DNA of 8,768 nucleotides from Bacillota bacterium. Lineage in GTDB: Bacteria; Bacillota; Sulfobacillia; RBS10-35; JAJYVN01. Below, piece after piece: positions 1 to 5,714 of this stretch. The translations under genes were made by a program, and so were the position numbers. Every line of letters begins with the position of its first letter. The stretch's first letter is position 1. The stretch covers positions 1 to 8,768 of the forward strand of contig JAJYVN010000122.1 of the NCBI GenBank assembly GCA_021791995.1, read 5' to 3'. The notes under the pieces are model-generated. The model saw only the letters and a program-made list of their open reading frames with translations. It ran no database searches and had not been told where the DNA came from.

Positions 1-99
1 CCCGAGCGGCGTTGGCGCACGCTCGACGACTACATGTTCAAGTCCTTCCTCGTCGCCCGCCCGGTGCGGGTGCGCTGTGCCGAGCACGGCGTGCACCGG
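1..99 (+). mobile_element. Internal fragment of an ISL3-family transposase gene (second copy)
   Basis: These 99 bases are identical to 4654-4752 inside the complete ISL3 transposase gene, in the same orientation. Base 1 is the first base of a codon of that gene. The fragment encodes the stretch after the CPKC zinc pair, from PERRWRTLDDY to the CAEHGVHR motif. Identity stops at 99/100, where the intact copy has G and this one has C. After that the frame runs through unrelated sequence to a TGA at 139-141. The break is not at an IS end, so this is a partial copy joined to other DNA by deletion or recombination. The window edge hides how far it extends to the left. It cannot encode a working transposase. 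An assembly join at a repeated k-mer is an alternative explanation. Confidence 0.9.
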
Positions 100-421
100 C
101 TAGCGGTCCCTGGCCATCAGGCTCCGGTGTGCGCCGATTGACGCTTACCCAGTGCTTGCCCGCCAAGATACCGTCGGCAAGCCGGACGCCGCGGTGACCG
201 CCCGGCTTGCACAGCCGGCAGCGCCTCACGGGCTGCCACTCACGCTCGGGCCGGCTCGCCTCCGCGAGGAGCTCCGCCGCCAGCCGGAAGAACCTCGCCT
301 TCGCTGACACCCGCGTGTCGCGCGGGTCCGACCGGCGAACGTACATGTCCGCGAGCGCGTCGACCCAGGCATCAAGGCCGCCGTCGTACGGCCCCTGGGG
401 GACGCAGGGCGTCGCCTCCAT
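38..421 (-). CDS. Hypothetical protein with a CxxC pair, C-terminus replaced by IS sequence
   Basis: I do not recognise this protein. The chosen start is the ATG at 421-419, because GAGG lies seven bases upstream on the minus strand. A GTG at 436 directly after the stop of the neighbouring gene is the alternative. From the ATG it has 127 codons. Residues 1-107 are native: an acidic, Trp/Tyr-containing N-terminus, an Ala/Leu/Glu-rich helical stretch around 38-60, and a CRLC pair at 68-71 followed by a Gly/His/Arg-rich segment that could bind metal. The last 20 residues are antisense translation of the ISL3 fragment, so the original C-terminus is lost. Codon third positions are strongly GC-rich, as expected of a real coding frame here. 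It appears to be the second gene of a two-gene minus-strand unit, and is probably inactive or altered. Confidence 0.5.
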   Translation of the reverse strand: MEATPCVPQGPYDGGLDAWVDALADMYVRRSDPRDTRVSAKARFFRLAAELLAEASRPEREWQPVRRCRLCKPGGHRGVRLADGILAGKHWVSVNRRTPEPDGQGPLAGARRARHSAPAPGGRRGRT

Positions 422-436
422 AAAAGGGCCTCGCAC

Positions 437-841
437 TCAGCGCACAGGACCCGCCCCTCGAACGTGCGCCGCGAGCAGATGCGGCACGTTGTCGTGAGCG
501 GGCCCGGGAACCGCTTCGCCGAGCGCGGTCGGCTCGTCCACGTCCGCGACGAAATGCCCCACGACGTCGTCGTCATCGCTCGTACGCCTCCCGAAGTCCG
601 CATACGCGGCCCGGGCGACCGCCGCGTGGGCCCTCGCTTGCGCGACGGCCTCGGGCTTGGTGCGAAACGTGCGGTTGCACGAGCACCGCAGGTCGACGGG
701 AACGGACCCACCTGCGCGCGCAGTCAGCGTGTCGTCCGCCGTGATCGTCTCGACGCCCTGGACGTCGACGGCCAGCCGGGTGGGCCCGAGGCTCAGGTAC
801 CAGGTCACCCGTCGCGTCAGCCGGCGCGCAGCGTACGCCAT
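437..841 (-). CDS. Hypothetical protein, 134 aa, first gene of a two-gene unit
   Basis: I cannot assign a family. The ATG at 841-839 is well supported: TGGAGGT lies nine bases upstream (complement of 851-857), and third codon positions are strongly GC-rich through most of the frame. The N-terminus is basic (residues 5-11, ARRLTRR), followed by what looks like a beta-rich segment (12-55), a CxC at 53-55, an Ala-rich helix at 63-80 and an acidic DDDD stretch at 89-92. The last 17 codons have weaker third-position GC than the overlapping minus-strand frame one base away. That other frame encodes CRIC, ten residues, then CAEC. The 3' end of this gene may therefore be the product of a frameshift. 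The stop TGA (439-437) is followed at once by a GTG in the frame of the next gene. Confidence 0.55.
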   Translation of the reverse strand: MAYAARRLTRRVTWYLSLGPTRLAVDVQGVETITADDTLTARAGGSVPVDLRCSCNRTFRTKPEAVAQARAHAAVARAAYADFGRRTSDDDDVVGHFVADVDEPTALGEAVPGPAHDNVPHLLAAHVRGAGPVR

Positions 842-850
842 GGGAACACC

Positions 851-857
851 ACCTCCA
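851..857 (-). promoter_or_regulatory. Ribosome binding site of the 134-aa gene
   Basis: On the minus strand this reads TGGAGGT, nine bases before the ATG at 841-839. It is among the better SD sequences in the window and fixes that start. Confidence 0.7.
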
Positions 858-862
858 GTCGA

Positions 863-875
863 GTGACGGCGTCAC
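863..875. promoter_or_regulatory. 13-bp palindrome, possible operator of the two-gene unit
   Basis: GTGACGGCGTCAC is a perfect inverted repeat with 6-bp arms around one central base. It ends six bases upstream of the SD of the 134-aa gene, a position where a repressor would interfere with expression. The function is inferred from symmetry and position only. Confidence 0.3.
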
Positions 876-904
876 AGACGCGGCCGCCGGCGACTGCGCC
901 CCGT

Positions 905-939
905 CCAGGCCAGCGGCGCCAACGGCGGCGCTGGCCTGG
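905..939. repeat. Strong 35-base hairpin upstream of the two unknown genes
   Basis: The arms 905-915 (CCAGGCCAGCG) and 929-939 (CGCTGGCCTGG) pair perfectly over 11 bp. After one G-G mismatch (916/928), four further pairs (917-920 with 924-927) close on the three-base loop AAC. No T-run follows on either strand, so a simple intrinsic terminator is unlikely. It lies about 64 bases upstream of the 134-aa gene on the minus strand and could be a leader structure or the end of a lost element. Confidence 0.6.
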
Positions 940-1025
940 ATCTGCATGCGCGCCGGCGGCACCACCCGGCCGAACCGGCGAGAAACCGCCCACCTTTCGG
1001 CAAGCGCTCGTGCGGTGGAAGACGC

Positions 1026-1246
1026 CTACCCGATCATCGTTGCCGTCACGGACCCAAGAGGCTCGTCGGACGCGCTCATGCGGAACTCGAGCGCTTCCTT
1101 AGGACGATGCCAGCGTGCTCTTGCGATCCTTTCCGGTCGCCGCGCACCCCGGAACGTTCGGGCCGTACGCGCCCCAGTTGTGCTCGCCGGGCTCGAGCAC
1201 GATCTCGATGAGCGGCCGCGGGTCCTTGGTCGTCGGCGCCTCCTTT
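1026..1246 (-). pseudogene. hicB: HicB-type antitoxin remnant: start codon lost, frameshifted
   Basis: The minus-strand frame ending at the TAA 1101-1099 encodes IEIVLEPGEHNWGAYGPNVPGCAATG. This matches the HicB signature (beta strand, then Gly-x-Tyr-x-Pro-x-x-Pro-Gly-Cys-x-Ala-Thr-Gly). HicB is the antitoxin of the type II HicAB pair: it binds the mRNA-cleaving HicA and usually represses its own operon. AAAGGAGG at 1246-1239 is an excellent SD, but the codon five bases downstream (1233-1231) is ACG where an ATG would be expected. After ATGKDRKSTLASS the frame stops. A neighbouring frame continues with KEALEFRMSASDE, which resembles the helix after the HicB fold, and ends at TAG 1028-1026, so an indel near 1095-1110 is likely. 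A GTG at 1326 opens the frame further upstream but lacks family support. No hicA is visible on either side. Confidence 0.6.
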
Positions 1247-1270
1247 CGGGCCAGCCTGTCGCCGTCGGTC

Positions 1271-1305
1271 CTTGGTCCTATCACCTTGTGAAAGGACCAA
1301 GTCAA
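1271..1305 (-). promoter_or_regulatory. Promoter with overlapping palindromic operator for the hicB remnant
   Basis: On the minus strand TTGACT (1305-1300) and GATAGG (1282-1277) are separated by 17 bases and fit a sigma-70-type promoter, though the -10 is weak. A perfect inverted repeat, CTTGGTCCT (1271-1279) and AGGACCAAG (1293-1301) with 13 bases between, covers the spacer and the edges of both boxes. That is the expected geometry for an autoregulatory toxin-antitoxin repressor. A third half site, GGTCCTTGGTC, lies at 1221-1231, next to the ACG in the start position; the same 11-mer also occurs at 1267-1277. Confidence 0.45.
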
Positions 1306-1412
1306 CCGTCGTCGAGTCAAGGCCACAATCCCTCCTTCGTGAGCTCAGAACCACCCCGGCCGTCCCGGCCGCGTCGGCTCTGCCACTTCTGGAAGCCTCG
1401 CGCGGCCGCTGT

Positions 1413-1429
1413 GTTGCATTTGATGCAAC
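1413..1429. promoter_or_regulatory. 17-bp palindrome between fic and the hicB remnant
   Basis: GTTGCATTTGATGCAAC is a perfect inverted repeat with 7-bp arms around TTG. It is AT-rich against a GC-rich background and looks like a dimeric regulator site. A related TTTGCAT recurs at 1444-1450. Its target is not evident: it lies about 50 bases downstream of the fic stop codon and over 100 bases upstream of the hicB promoter. Confidence 0.35.
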
Positions 1430-1477
1430 TGAGGGCGGCCACGTTTGCATTTCATGGCCCTCGTTTCAAATCGAACG

Positions 1478-2653
1478 CTAGTCCGCGAAGTGCGGTGCCT
1501 CAATCACGGAGAGGACCTCCGGTGCCACAAACAATTGTTCCTTGGCAGACCTGTCCATTCGCCTAAGGATCTCTAGGTCGACAAGCCTGCTCACCTGGAA
1601 TCGTGCCGTATGGTAGGGGACCGCGAGTTCCTTGGCCAGCATGGAGATACTAAGCGCAGGCGTGTCGAACACTGAGTCAACAGCCCGGAGGCCGAGTGCC
1701 GACGCCCGCTTGCCGCTCTGTACGCGGTCGCGATAATCCGCCTGAAGATCCTGCAAACGCGTCGCGCGCGCCATGGCGTCGGTCGCTTGTGATTCGACAC
1801 CCTTTAGGAAGAACAGGATCCAGTCTTCCCATGCGGAATCACTCGACACCGCCATGAGTCGCTCATAGTATGTGATTCGGTTTGCCTCAAGGTATGCACT
1901 GAGGTAGAGAAGTGGCTGGGGCATCAGGTCCCAGTCCGACAACAACAACGAAATGAGCAACCGCCCAATCCGTCCATTGCCGTCCAGAAATGGGTGGATG
2001 GCCTCAAACTGATAATGGAGCACCGCGAGCCAAATGAGTGGAGGCATGCGCTCACGCTCGTGGACGGATTTTTCGAAGTTATCCAGCAATGGCTTCAGGG
2101 CATTTCTTGGAGGTGCAACGTAGTACGCAGTCTCAACCGGTGAGCCTGCGGGGCCTATCCACACTAGTCCATCGCGAAATTCACCGGGATGCGCATAGTC
2201 GCCCCGGACCCCGGTGAGTAGAATCTCGTGGAGCTCCTTGATCAGGCGCAGGCTGACAGGAATTTCGTTCAGCCGCTTAAGGCCGTGCTGCAGCGCTCCA
2301 ATGTAGTTGAAGACCTCCTGAGCATCGCCAGGCACAGCGGCTCGATCAAAGTAGAGCAACCGCTGCCCCGCTTCGTATACCGCGAGGTCTTGGAATGTGG
2401 TCTGCGTTCCCTCGATCTTGGAGGACAGAACCGCTTCTCTTCGCATAAACAAAGGGATCAGCAGATACGGGTTGCTCATCGCCCGGCAAAGACCGCGCAG
2501 TTCTGCGAGCGCACGGTCCGCGTTCGACAGAGCCATGACGAGCGCATGCGTATAGTCCAAGCTGCGGGGGAGCTCGTTCGGAACAAACGCATGGTGACCA
2601 TCGACAGGCCAAAAGGTCCCGTTTGGGGTTTTGAATGCCTGACGATCCAACAT
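1478..2653 (-). CDS. fic: Fic family protein (class II AMP-transferase with winged-helix C-terminus)
   Basis: Fic enzymes usually transfer AMP from ATP to a hydroxyl side chain of a target protein in the cytoplasm. The protein has 391 residues, normal for this subgroup. Residues 77-82 (SSKIEG) match the inhibitory motif (S/T)xxxE(G/N). Because it lies N-terminal to the catalytic core, this is class II, and E81 should block productive ATP binding until released. Residues 220-231 (HPFLDGNGRIGR) are the complete catalytic motif, with H220 as base, D224 for magnesium and N226/R228/R231 for phosphates. Residues about 330-385 resemble a winged helix, suggesting DNA binding or autoregulation. ATG 2653 is preferred over the GTG at 2659 because AGGGG lies five bases upstream of it. 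The gene is less GC-rich than its neighbours, implying transfer. No separate antitoxin gene is adjacent, as expected for a self-inhibited class II protein. Target unknown. Confidence 0.93.
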   Translation of the reverse strand: MLDRQAFKTPNGTFWPVDGHHAFVPNELPRSLDYTHALVMALSNADRALAELRGLCRAMSNPYLLIPLFMRREAVLSSKIEGTQTTFQDLAVYEAGQRLLYFDRAAVPGDAQEVFNYIGALQHGLKRLNEIPVSLRLIKELHEILLTGVRGDYAHPGEFRDGLVWIGPAGSPVETAYYVAPPRNALKPLLDNFEKSVHERERMPPLIWLAVLHYQFEAIHPFLDGNGRIGRLLISLLLSDWDLMPQPLLYLSAYLEANRITYYERLMAVSSDSAWEDWILFFLKGVESQATDAMARATRLQDLQADYRDRVQSGKRASALGLRAVDSVFDTPALSISMLAKELAVPYHTARFQVSRLVDLEILRRMDRSAKEQLFVAPEVLSVIEAPHFAD

Positions 2654-2701
2654 GATCACCCCTGTGTGGTTCCGCGACGTGACGCCCCAAGCCTGTCCGC
2701 C

Positions 2702-2710
2702 AGTGTATCA
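2702..2710 (-). promoter_or_regulatory. Candidate extended -10 promoter of fic
   Basis: The minus strand reads TGATACACT, an extended -10 (TGnTAnnnT), about 50 bases upstream of the fic ATG. No good -35 box is seen, so support is limited to this element and its position. Confidence 0.3.
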
Positions 2711-2892
2711 CGTGCCACCACAGAACACGCTCGATAGCCGGGTGGCCCCGGAGCAAGCGGCGAATTACGCTCACCGAGCGTGCGCAAGCGGCCCCGGCAG
2801 TGGCGACGAAGGCGCTGGGCCCCGACGCCCGCCACCGGCACCCCGCGACTCGGCCCGGGGGACTGCACCAACCGTTCGTTGGACGCCCTTAC
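2711..2892. other. GC-rich intergenic stretch without a recognisable gene
   Basis: Open frames exist on both strands but are Arg/Pro/Gly-rich translations with no recognisable motif and no convincing SD. The segment separates the fic promoter region from the intron-like sequence and may be the decayed edge of an element. Confidence 0.4.
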
Positions 2893-3245
2893 CTGCTAAA
2901 GTAGGGCGCTGGCGCGGTTGCCGTGAGGCCCCGTTTCCATCACCCTCTTTCCGAACCGTCCGTGACGTTCTCCGTCACGCGGCGCTCCCCCAGCCAGTCG
3001 GCCAGATGCATTCCGTCGTACCACCGGCGTTGGCGTCAGACCCAAGCGATCTACGAGGCTCCTCCGCGTTACCGCGTTGGCCGTTGCGGGATCGCGCACC
3101 TGGCTCGTGGCCCTTCGCTACGGCGGGTTATGTTGTCCGCGCCGATCATTGCAACCGTATGGCCTCCTCTGACTTCCGCTCGGCGCTCCGCCATTTCCCG
3201 GGCTGCGGTGACAGGCTTCGCCACTTCCTGGCGCCATCAGACTGG
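2893..3245 (-). mobile_element. Possible group II intron remnant (ribozyme part, no reverse transcriptase)
   Basis: On the minus strand this stretch has no credible gene but resembles domain I and the region just before the intron-encoded protein in bacterial group II introns. Recognisable pieces are GGCGAAGCCTGTCACC near 3225, AAATGGCGGAGCGCCGAGCG near 3190, and ACGGTTCGGAAAGAGGG followed by TGATGGAAAC, then GCGCCCTACTTTAGC ending near 2893. A 7-bp hairpin with a five-base loop (2961-2967 with 2973-2979) fits a folded RNA. The reverse transcriptase that normally follows is absent, as are domains V and VI, so this would be a truncated, non-splicing relic. The assignment rests on remembered consensus, not alignment. 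It abuts the decayed ISKra4 transposase on its 5' side. Confidence 0.4.
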
Positions 3246-3259
3246 CTACCTGAGACGTG

Positions 3260-4206
3260 ACTCCAGGGCTGAGACTGCGCGCCCAGACCCACGGGCCGCG
3301 GTCGCCGATCATGAGAGGGCGTTGGGCCACGGGCACGATCGCGCGCTGGATCGACCCTGGTGGTAAGGCGGGCGAAGAACGTGTCGCCATCCTCGACGCC
3401 GGCCACGTACTGGCGCGACCCGAGAACGAGAAATCACGGCCGGTCTTGGGATGGCGACGGCGGTCCGGCCCCAGTTCACACACCACGCCGATCTTGACCT
3501 CACGCCAGTCCTTGTCCTGGAACACCCGGGCACCATCGGCACCGACGAGAAGCGTGGGCGCCTCCGACGGTAATGGCGTCGGCACTTCGACCTGCCTGTC
3601 GTCGCTTGGGCGCGCCAGGACCTCTGTCATCTCGGTCTGGATTGCGGCTTCGGCCACGGCCCCGAGCGCCTAGCAGGTGCGCTCGACCGTTCGGGTTGCG
3701 AGGTGGATGCCCAGCGTCTCGCTGACCGTGGCGGTGGCGCGTTCGAAGGAGGGGATCTCCACGCCGACCGCCGACACCACACGACTGAGTTCAGGGGACA
3801 GCAGACCCGGGCCCAGCTTCCACAGCGTGTCGGCAGGATCGGTGCGGACGCCGCAGCGCGTGCACAGGTACTGGGGGCGGGTGAGCGTGTGCGCGCCGAC
3901 CAGGCTCAACTTCTTGAGGGTGCGCACGCGGTCGAGCGCCATGGGACGGTCACACGGCGCACACCGGCGGCGGCCTTGGAGGACGTCCTGGGCAGCGTGG
4001 GCTCAGTCTGTGGCGAGGATGCCGCCGACGGTGCGGAGCAGGGACTGGACCGACCGTTCGATGGTGGCGAACTCGGCGATTCTGGGCTCGTTCAGGTGGA
4101 CGGAGACGAGGTTCTCCTTGAGGACGGAGACGATCTCTCGGGTGACGATCTCAACCCATCTGGCGGCGCGGTCTTGCTCAGGCGAGGGCGGTTGGGGTAC
4201 CGTCAA
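3260..4206 (-). pseudogene. ISKra4-family transposase, broken by two stops and frameshifts
   Basis: One minus-strand frame runs from TTG 4206-4204, preceded by AGGAGAGGAG at 4220-4211. It is interrupted by TGA at 4005-4003 (codon 68) and TAG at 3672-3670 (codon 179), with clear homology on both sides of each. The pieces match ISKra4 transposases: a zinc ribbon (CAPC at 82-85, CTRC at 115-118), a helical sequence ending in RTVERTC, AEAAIQTEM, then VGADGARV with the first catalytic Asp (about codon 224) and WREVKIGVV. After GRAS, a missing base near 3408-3411 moves the match (YVAGVEDGDTFFARL) one frame over. A second shift near 3340-3385 returns it to the first frame for MIGDRGPWVWA, which matches the family GDGAxWIW block. 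The catalytic C-terminal third is gone beyond about 3280. No element ends were found. The ISL3 element lies directly upstream of its SD. Confidence 0.8.
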
Positions 4207-4229
4207 CGAGCTCCTCTCCTCAGCCTGAC

Positions 4230-4249
4230 GGGCTCCTCGCTGAAAAAGG
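4230..4249 (+). repeat. Left terminal inverted repeat of the ISL3 element
   Basis: GGGCTCCTCGCT at the outer edge pairs with the right end at 10 of the first 12 positions. It begins nine bases from the SD of the broken ISKra4 transposase. Confidence 0.7.
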
Positions 4250-4284
4250 TGAAGCGTGAAGGATCATTCAGGCTGAGTGCATAG

Positions 4285-4307
4285 GCGGCGGGCGAATGGC
4301 CCGCCGC
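4285..4307. repeat. Hairpin in the ISL3 leader
   Basis: GCGGCGGGC (4285-4293) pairs perfectly with GCCCGCCGC (4299-4307) around GAATG. It is very stable, lacks a following T-run, and lies between the left end and the transposase gene, where it could block reading-through transcripts or mask translation. Confidence 0.6.
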
Positions 4308-4337
4308 TAACTGTCGTGCGGGACGCCGGTGGCCGCT

Positions 4338-4380
4338 GGGCAAGGCCCTGCGAAGCAGGCCCGAAGGGGACGCCTTGCCC
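4338..4380 (+). promoter_or_regulatory. Branched stem-loop upstream of the ISL3 transposase start
   Basis: The outer stem GGGCAAGGC (4338-4346) pairs with GCCTTGCCC (4372-4380). Inside are two hairpins, CCTGC/GCAGG (4347-4351 with 4355-4359) and CCC/GGG (4360-4362 with 4366-4368), each closed by a GAA loop. Together they form a three-way junction in the transposase leader. A role in damping transposase expression is inferred. Confidence 0.45.
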
Positions 4381-4443
4381 TGCGGCGAACGGCGTGCCAT
4401 AAGGTCGGCGTTCACGCCAAGGCAAGGGTGGTGGCCTCCCGTG

Positions 4444-5709
4444 ATGCGACCCGAGGATGGGAATGCGATCCTTGCCCAGCTCCGCTCCTTTCAGGACATG
4501 TTCGCCAAGGGGGTCGGTATCGTCGCCCCGTGGCACGTGACGGATATCGCACTGGTGGCGCACGAACTCGAGGTCCGCGTGGACCTCGCCGACGGCGTGA
4601 TCACGCTCGCCTGTCCGAAGTGCCAGGCGCCCTCGCCCGTGTACGACCGAGGGCCCGAGCGGCGTTGGCGCACGCTCGACGACTACATGTTCAAGTCCTT
4701 CCTCGTCGCCCGCCCGGTGCGGGTGCGCTGTGCCGAGCACGGCGTGCACCGGGCAGAGGTGCCCTGGGCGCAGGCCGGTAGCCACTTCAACTACCACTTT
4801 CAAGCCCTCGTGATGCAGAAGGCCCAGAACGCCCCTATGGCTGTCGTCGCCCGCGAACTGCGCGAGCACGACACCCGGCTTTGGCGGATCGTCACGCACC
4901 ACGTGAACGACGCACTCGGGCGCCTGGACCTCAGCGGTGTGCGTCGCATCGGCGTCGACGACAAGTCCTACCAGGTGGGACACAAGTACCTGACGGTGGT
5001 GGCCGACCTCGACACGGCCCGAGTAGTGATCTTTGTCACCGTCGGCCGAGATGGCGACACCCTGCGCCGCTTCCGCGACCACCTCATCGAGCACGGCGGG
5101 GATCCCGCCGCCATCACCCAGATCTCCCAGGATATGTCGGAGGCGTATGCCAGCGGCGCAAGGAAGTACTTCCCCGATGCCACGGTGATCTTCGACCACT
5201 TCCACGTGATCAAGCGGATGGGCGAGGCGGTCGACAAGGTGCGCCGCCAAGAGCAGCACGAGCAGGACATCCTCCGAGGCACCCGCTACATCTGGCTGAA
5301 GAACGCGACCAACCTGACGCAAAAGCAGCTCAGCCGCCTGACCGACCTGTCCAAGTTGAACCTGCGGACGGTTCGCGCCTACAAGGCTCGTCTCGACCTA
5401 CAGGATATCTACGGCGAGTCCGACGTCCGCATTGCGGACAAGCTCCTCCGCCGCTGGTACTACCGGGCCACCCACAGCCGGCTCGAGCCGGCCAAAACCT
5501 TTGCCTACACGATCGCCGACCACTGGCACGGCATTCTCGCCTTCTTCGCGTCCCGAACCACCAACGGCCTGCTCGAGGGCCTCAACTCGCTCATCCAGGC
5601 GACCAAGGCCAAGGCTCGCGGCTATCGAACGGCCGACGCCCTCAAGAGCATCGTCTATCTGATTGGCAGTGCATTGGTATTCAACCTGCCCATTCTATAT
5701 AGCGAATAG
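4444..5709 (+). CDS. tnp: ISL3-family transposase (DDE type)
   Basis: The enzyme cuts and joins the ends of its own element. From the ATG at 4444 it has 421 residues, normal for ISL3. An ATG at 4498 (403 residues) also fits, because family similarity begins near MFAKGVGIVAPWHV; neither start has a strong SD. An N-terminal zinc-binding region carries CPKC and, further on, CAEHGVH. The DDE residues are the Asp of RIGVDDKSY, the Asp of VIFDHFHVIKRM (after the QDMSEAY block), and the Glu of LLEGLNSLIQATKAKARGY, all in their usual order and context. No stop or frameshift interrupts it and the TAG lies in the right terminal repeat, so it looks functional. The upstream region folds strongly, suggesting limited translation. 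A 99-bp exact piece of this gene recurs at the left window edge. Confidence 0.93.
   Translation: MRPEDGNAILAQLRSFQDMFAKGVGIVAPWHVTDIALVAHELEVRVDLADGVITLACPKCQAPSPVYDRGPERRWRTLDDYMFKSFLVARPVRVRCAEHGVHRAEVPWAQAGSHFNYHFQALVMQKAQNAPMAVVARELREHDTRLWRIVTHHVNDALGRLDLSGVRRIGVDDKSYQVGHKYLTVVADLDTARVVIFVTVGRDGDTLRRFRDHLIEHGGDPAAITQISQDMSEAYASGARKYFPDATVIFDHFHVIKRMGEAVDKVRRQEQHEQDILRGTRYIWLKNATNLTQKQLSRLTDLSKLNLRTVRAYKARLDLQDIYGESDVRIADKLLRRWYYRATHSRLEPAKTFAYTIADHWHGILAFFASRTTNGLLEGLNSLIQATKAKARGYRTADALKSIVYLIGSALVFNLPILYSE
5674..5701 (+). promoter_or_regulatory. Outward-facing promoter candidate at the ISL3 right end
   Basis: TTGGTA (5674-5679) and TATATA (5696-5701) are 16 bases apart, each matching the sigma-70 boxes at four of six positions. 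They lie in the last codons of the transposase gene and point towards immA. A transcript starting near 5708 would have a leader of only a few bases before the ATG at 5715. Confidence 0.4.
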
Positions 5710-5714
5710 CCCAA

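Larger units (their letters stand above)
4230..5712 (+). mobile_element. ISL3-family insertion sequence, apparently complete (1483 bp)
   Basis: The left end reads GGGCTCCTCGCTGAAAAAGG (4230-4249). The right end, read inward on the opposite strand from 5712, is GGGCTATTCGCTATATAG. The first 12 bases match at 10 positions, fitting imperfect ISL3 terminal repeats. The size is normal for the family, and one intact transposase gene fills the element, with its stop codon inside the right repeat. ISL3 elements usually leave an 8-bp target duplication. The flanks here (AGCCTGAC at 4222-4229 and AAATGAGT at 5713-5720) do not match, so the element probably sits here after recombination or an adjacent deletion. 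Confidence 0.8.

Noticed and set aside
464..1102. Long plus-strand open frame of 212 codons over the left unknown genes.
   Set aside because: Arg/Pro-rich shadow with no SD or motif, opposite to frames with better codon use and a strong SD.
1431..1462. GAGGGC/GCCCTC inverted repeat just after the fic stop as a terminator.
   Set aside because: The loop is 20 bases and there is no T-run on the minus strand; too weak to list as a feature.
4220..4276. Nine-base inverted repeat TCAGCCTGA (4220-4228) and TCAGGCTGA (4268-4276).
   Set aside because: One arm is outside and the other inside the ISL3 element, so they did not evolve together. Considered chance.
4264..5322. Minus-strand open frame of 352 codons inside the ISL3 element.
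   Set aside because: Antisense shadow of the transposase, whose DDE and zinc motifs on the plus strand are unambiguous.
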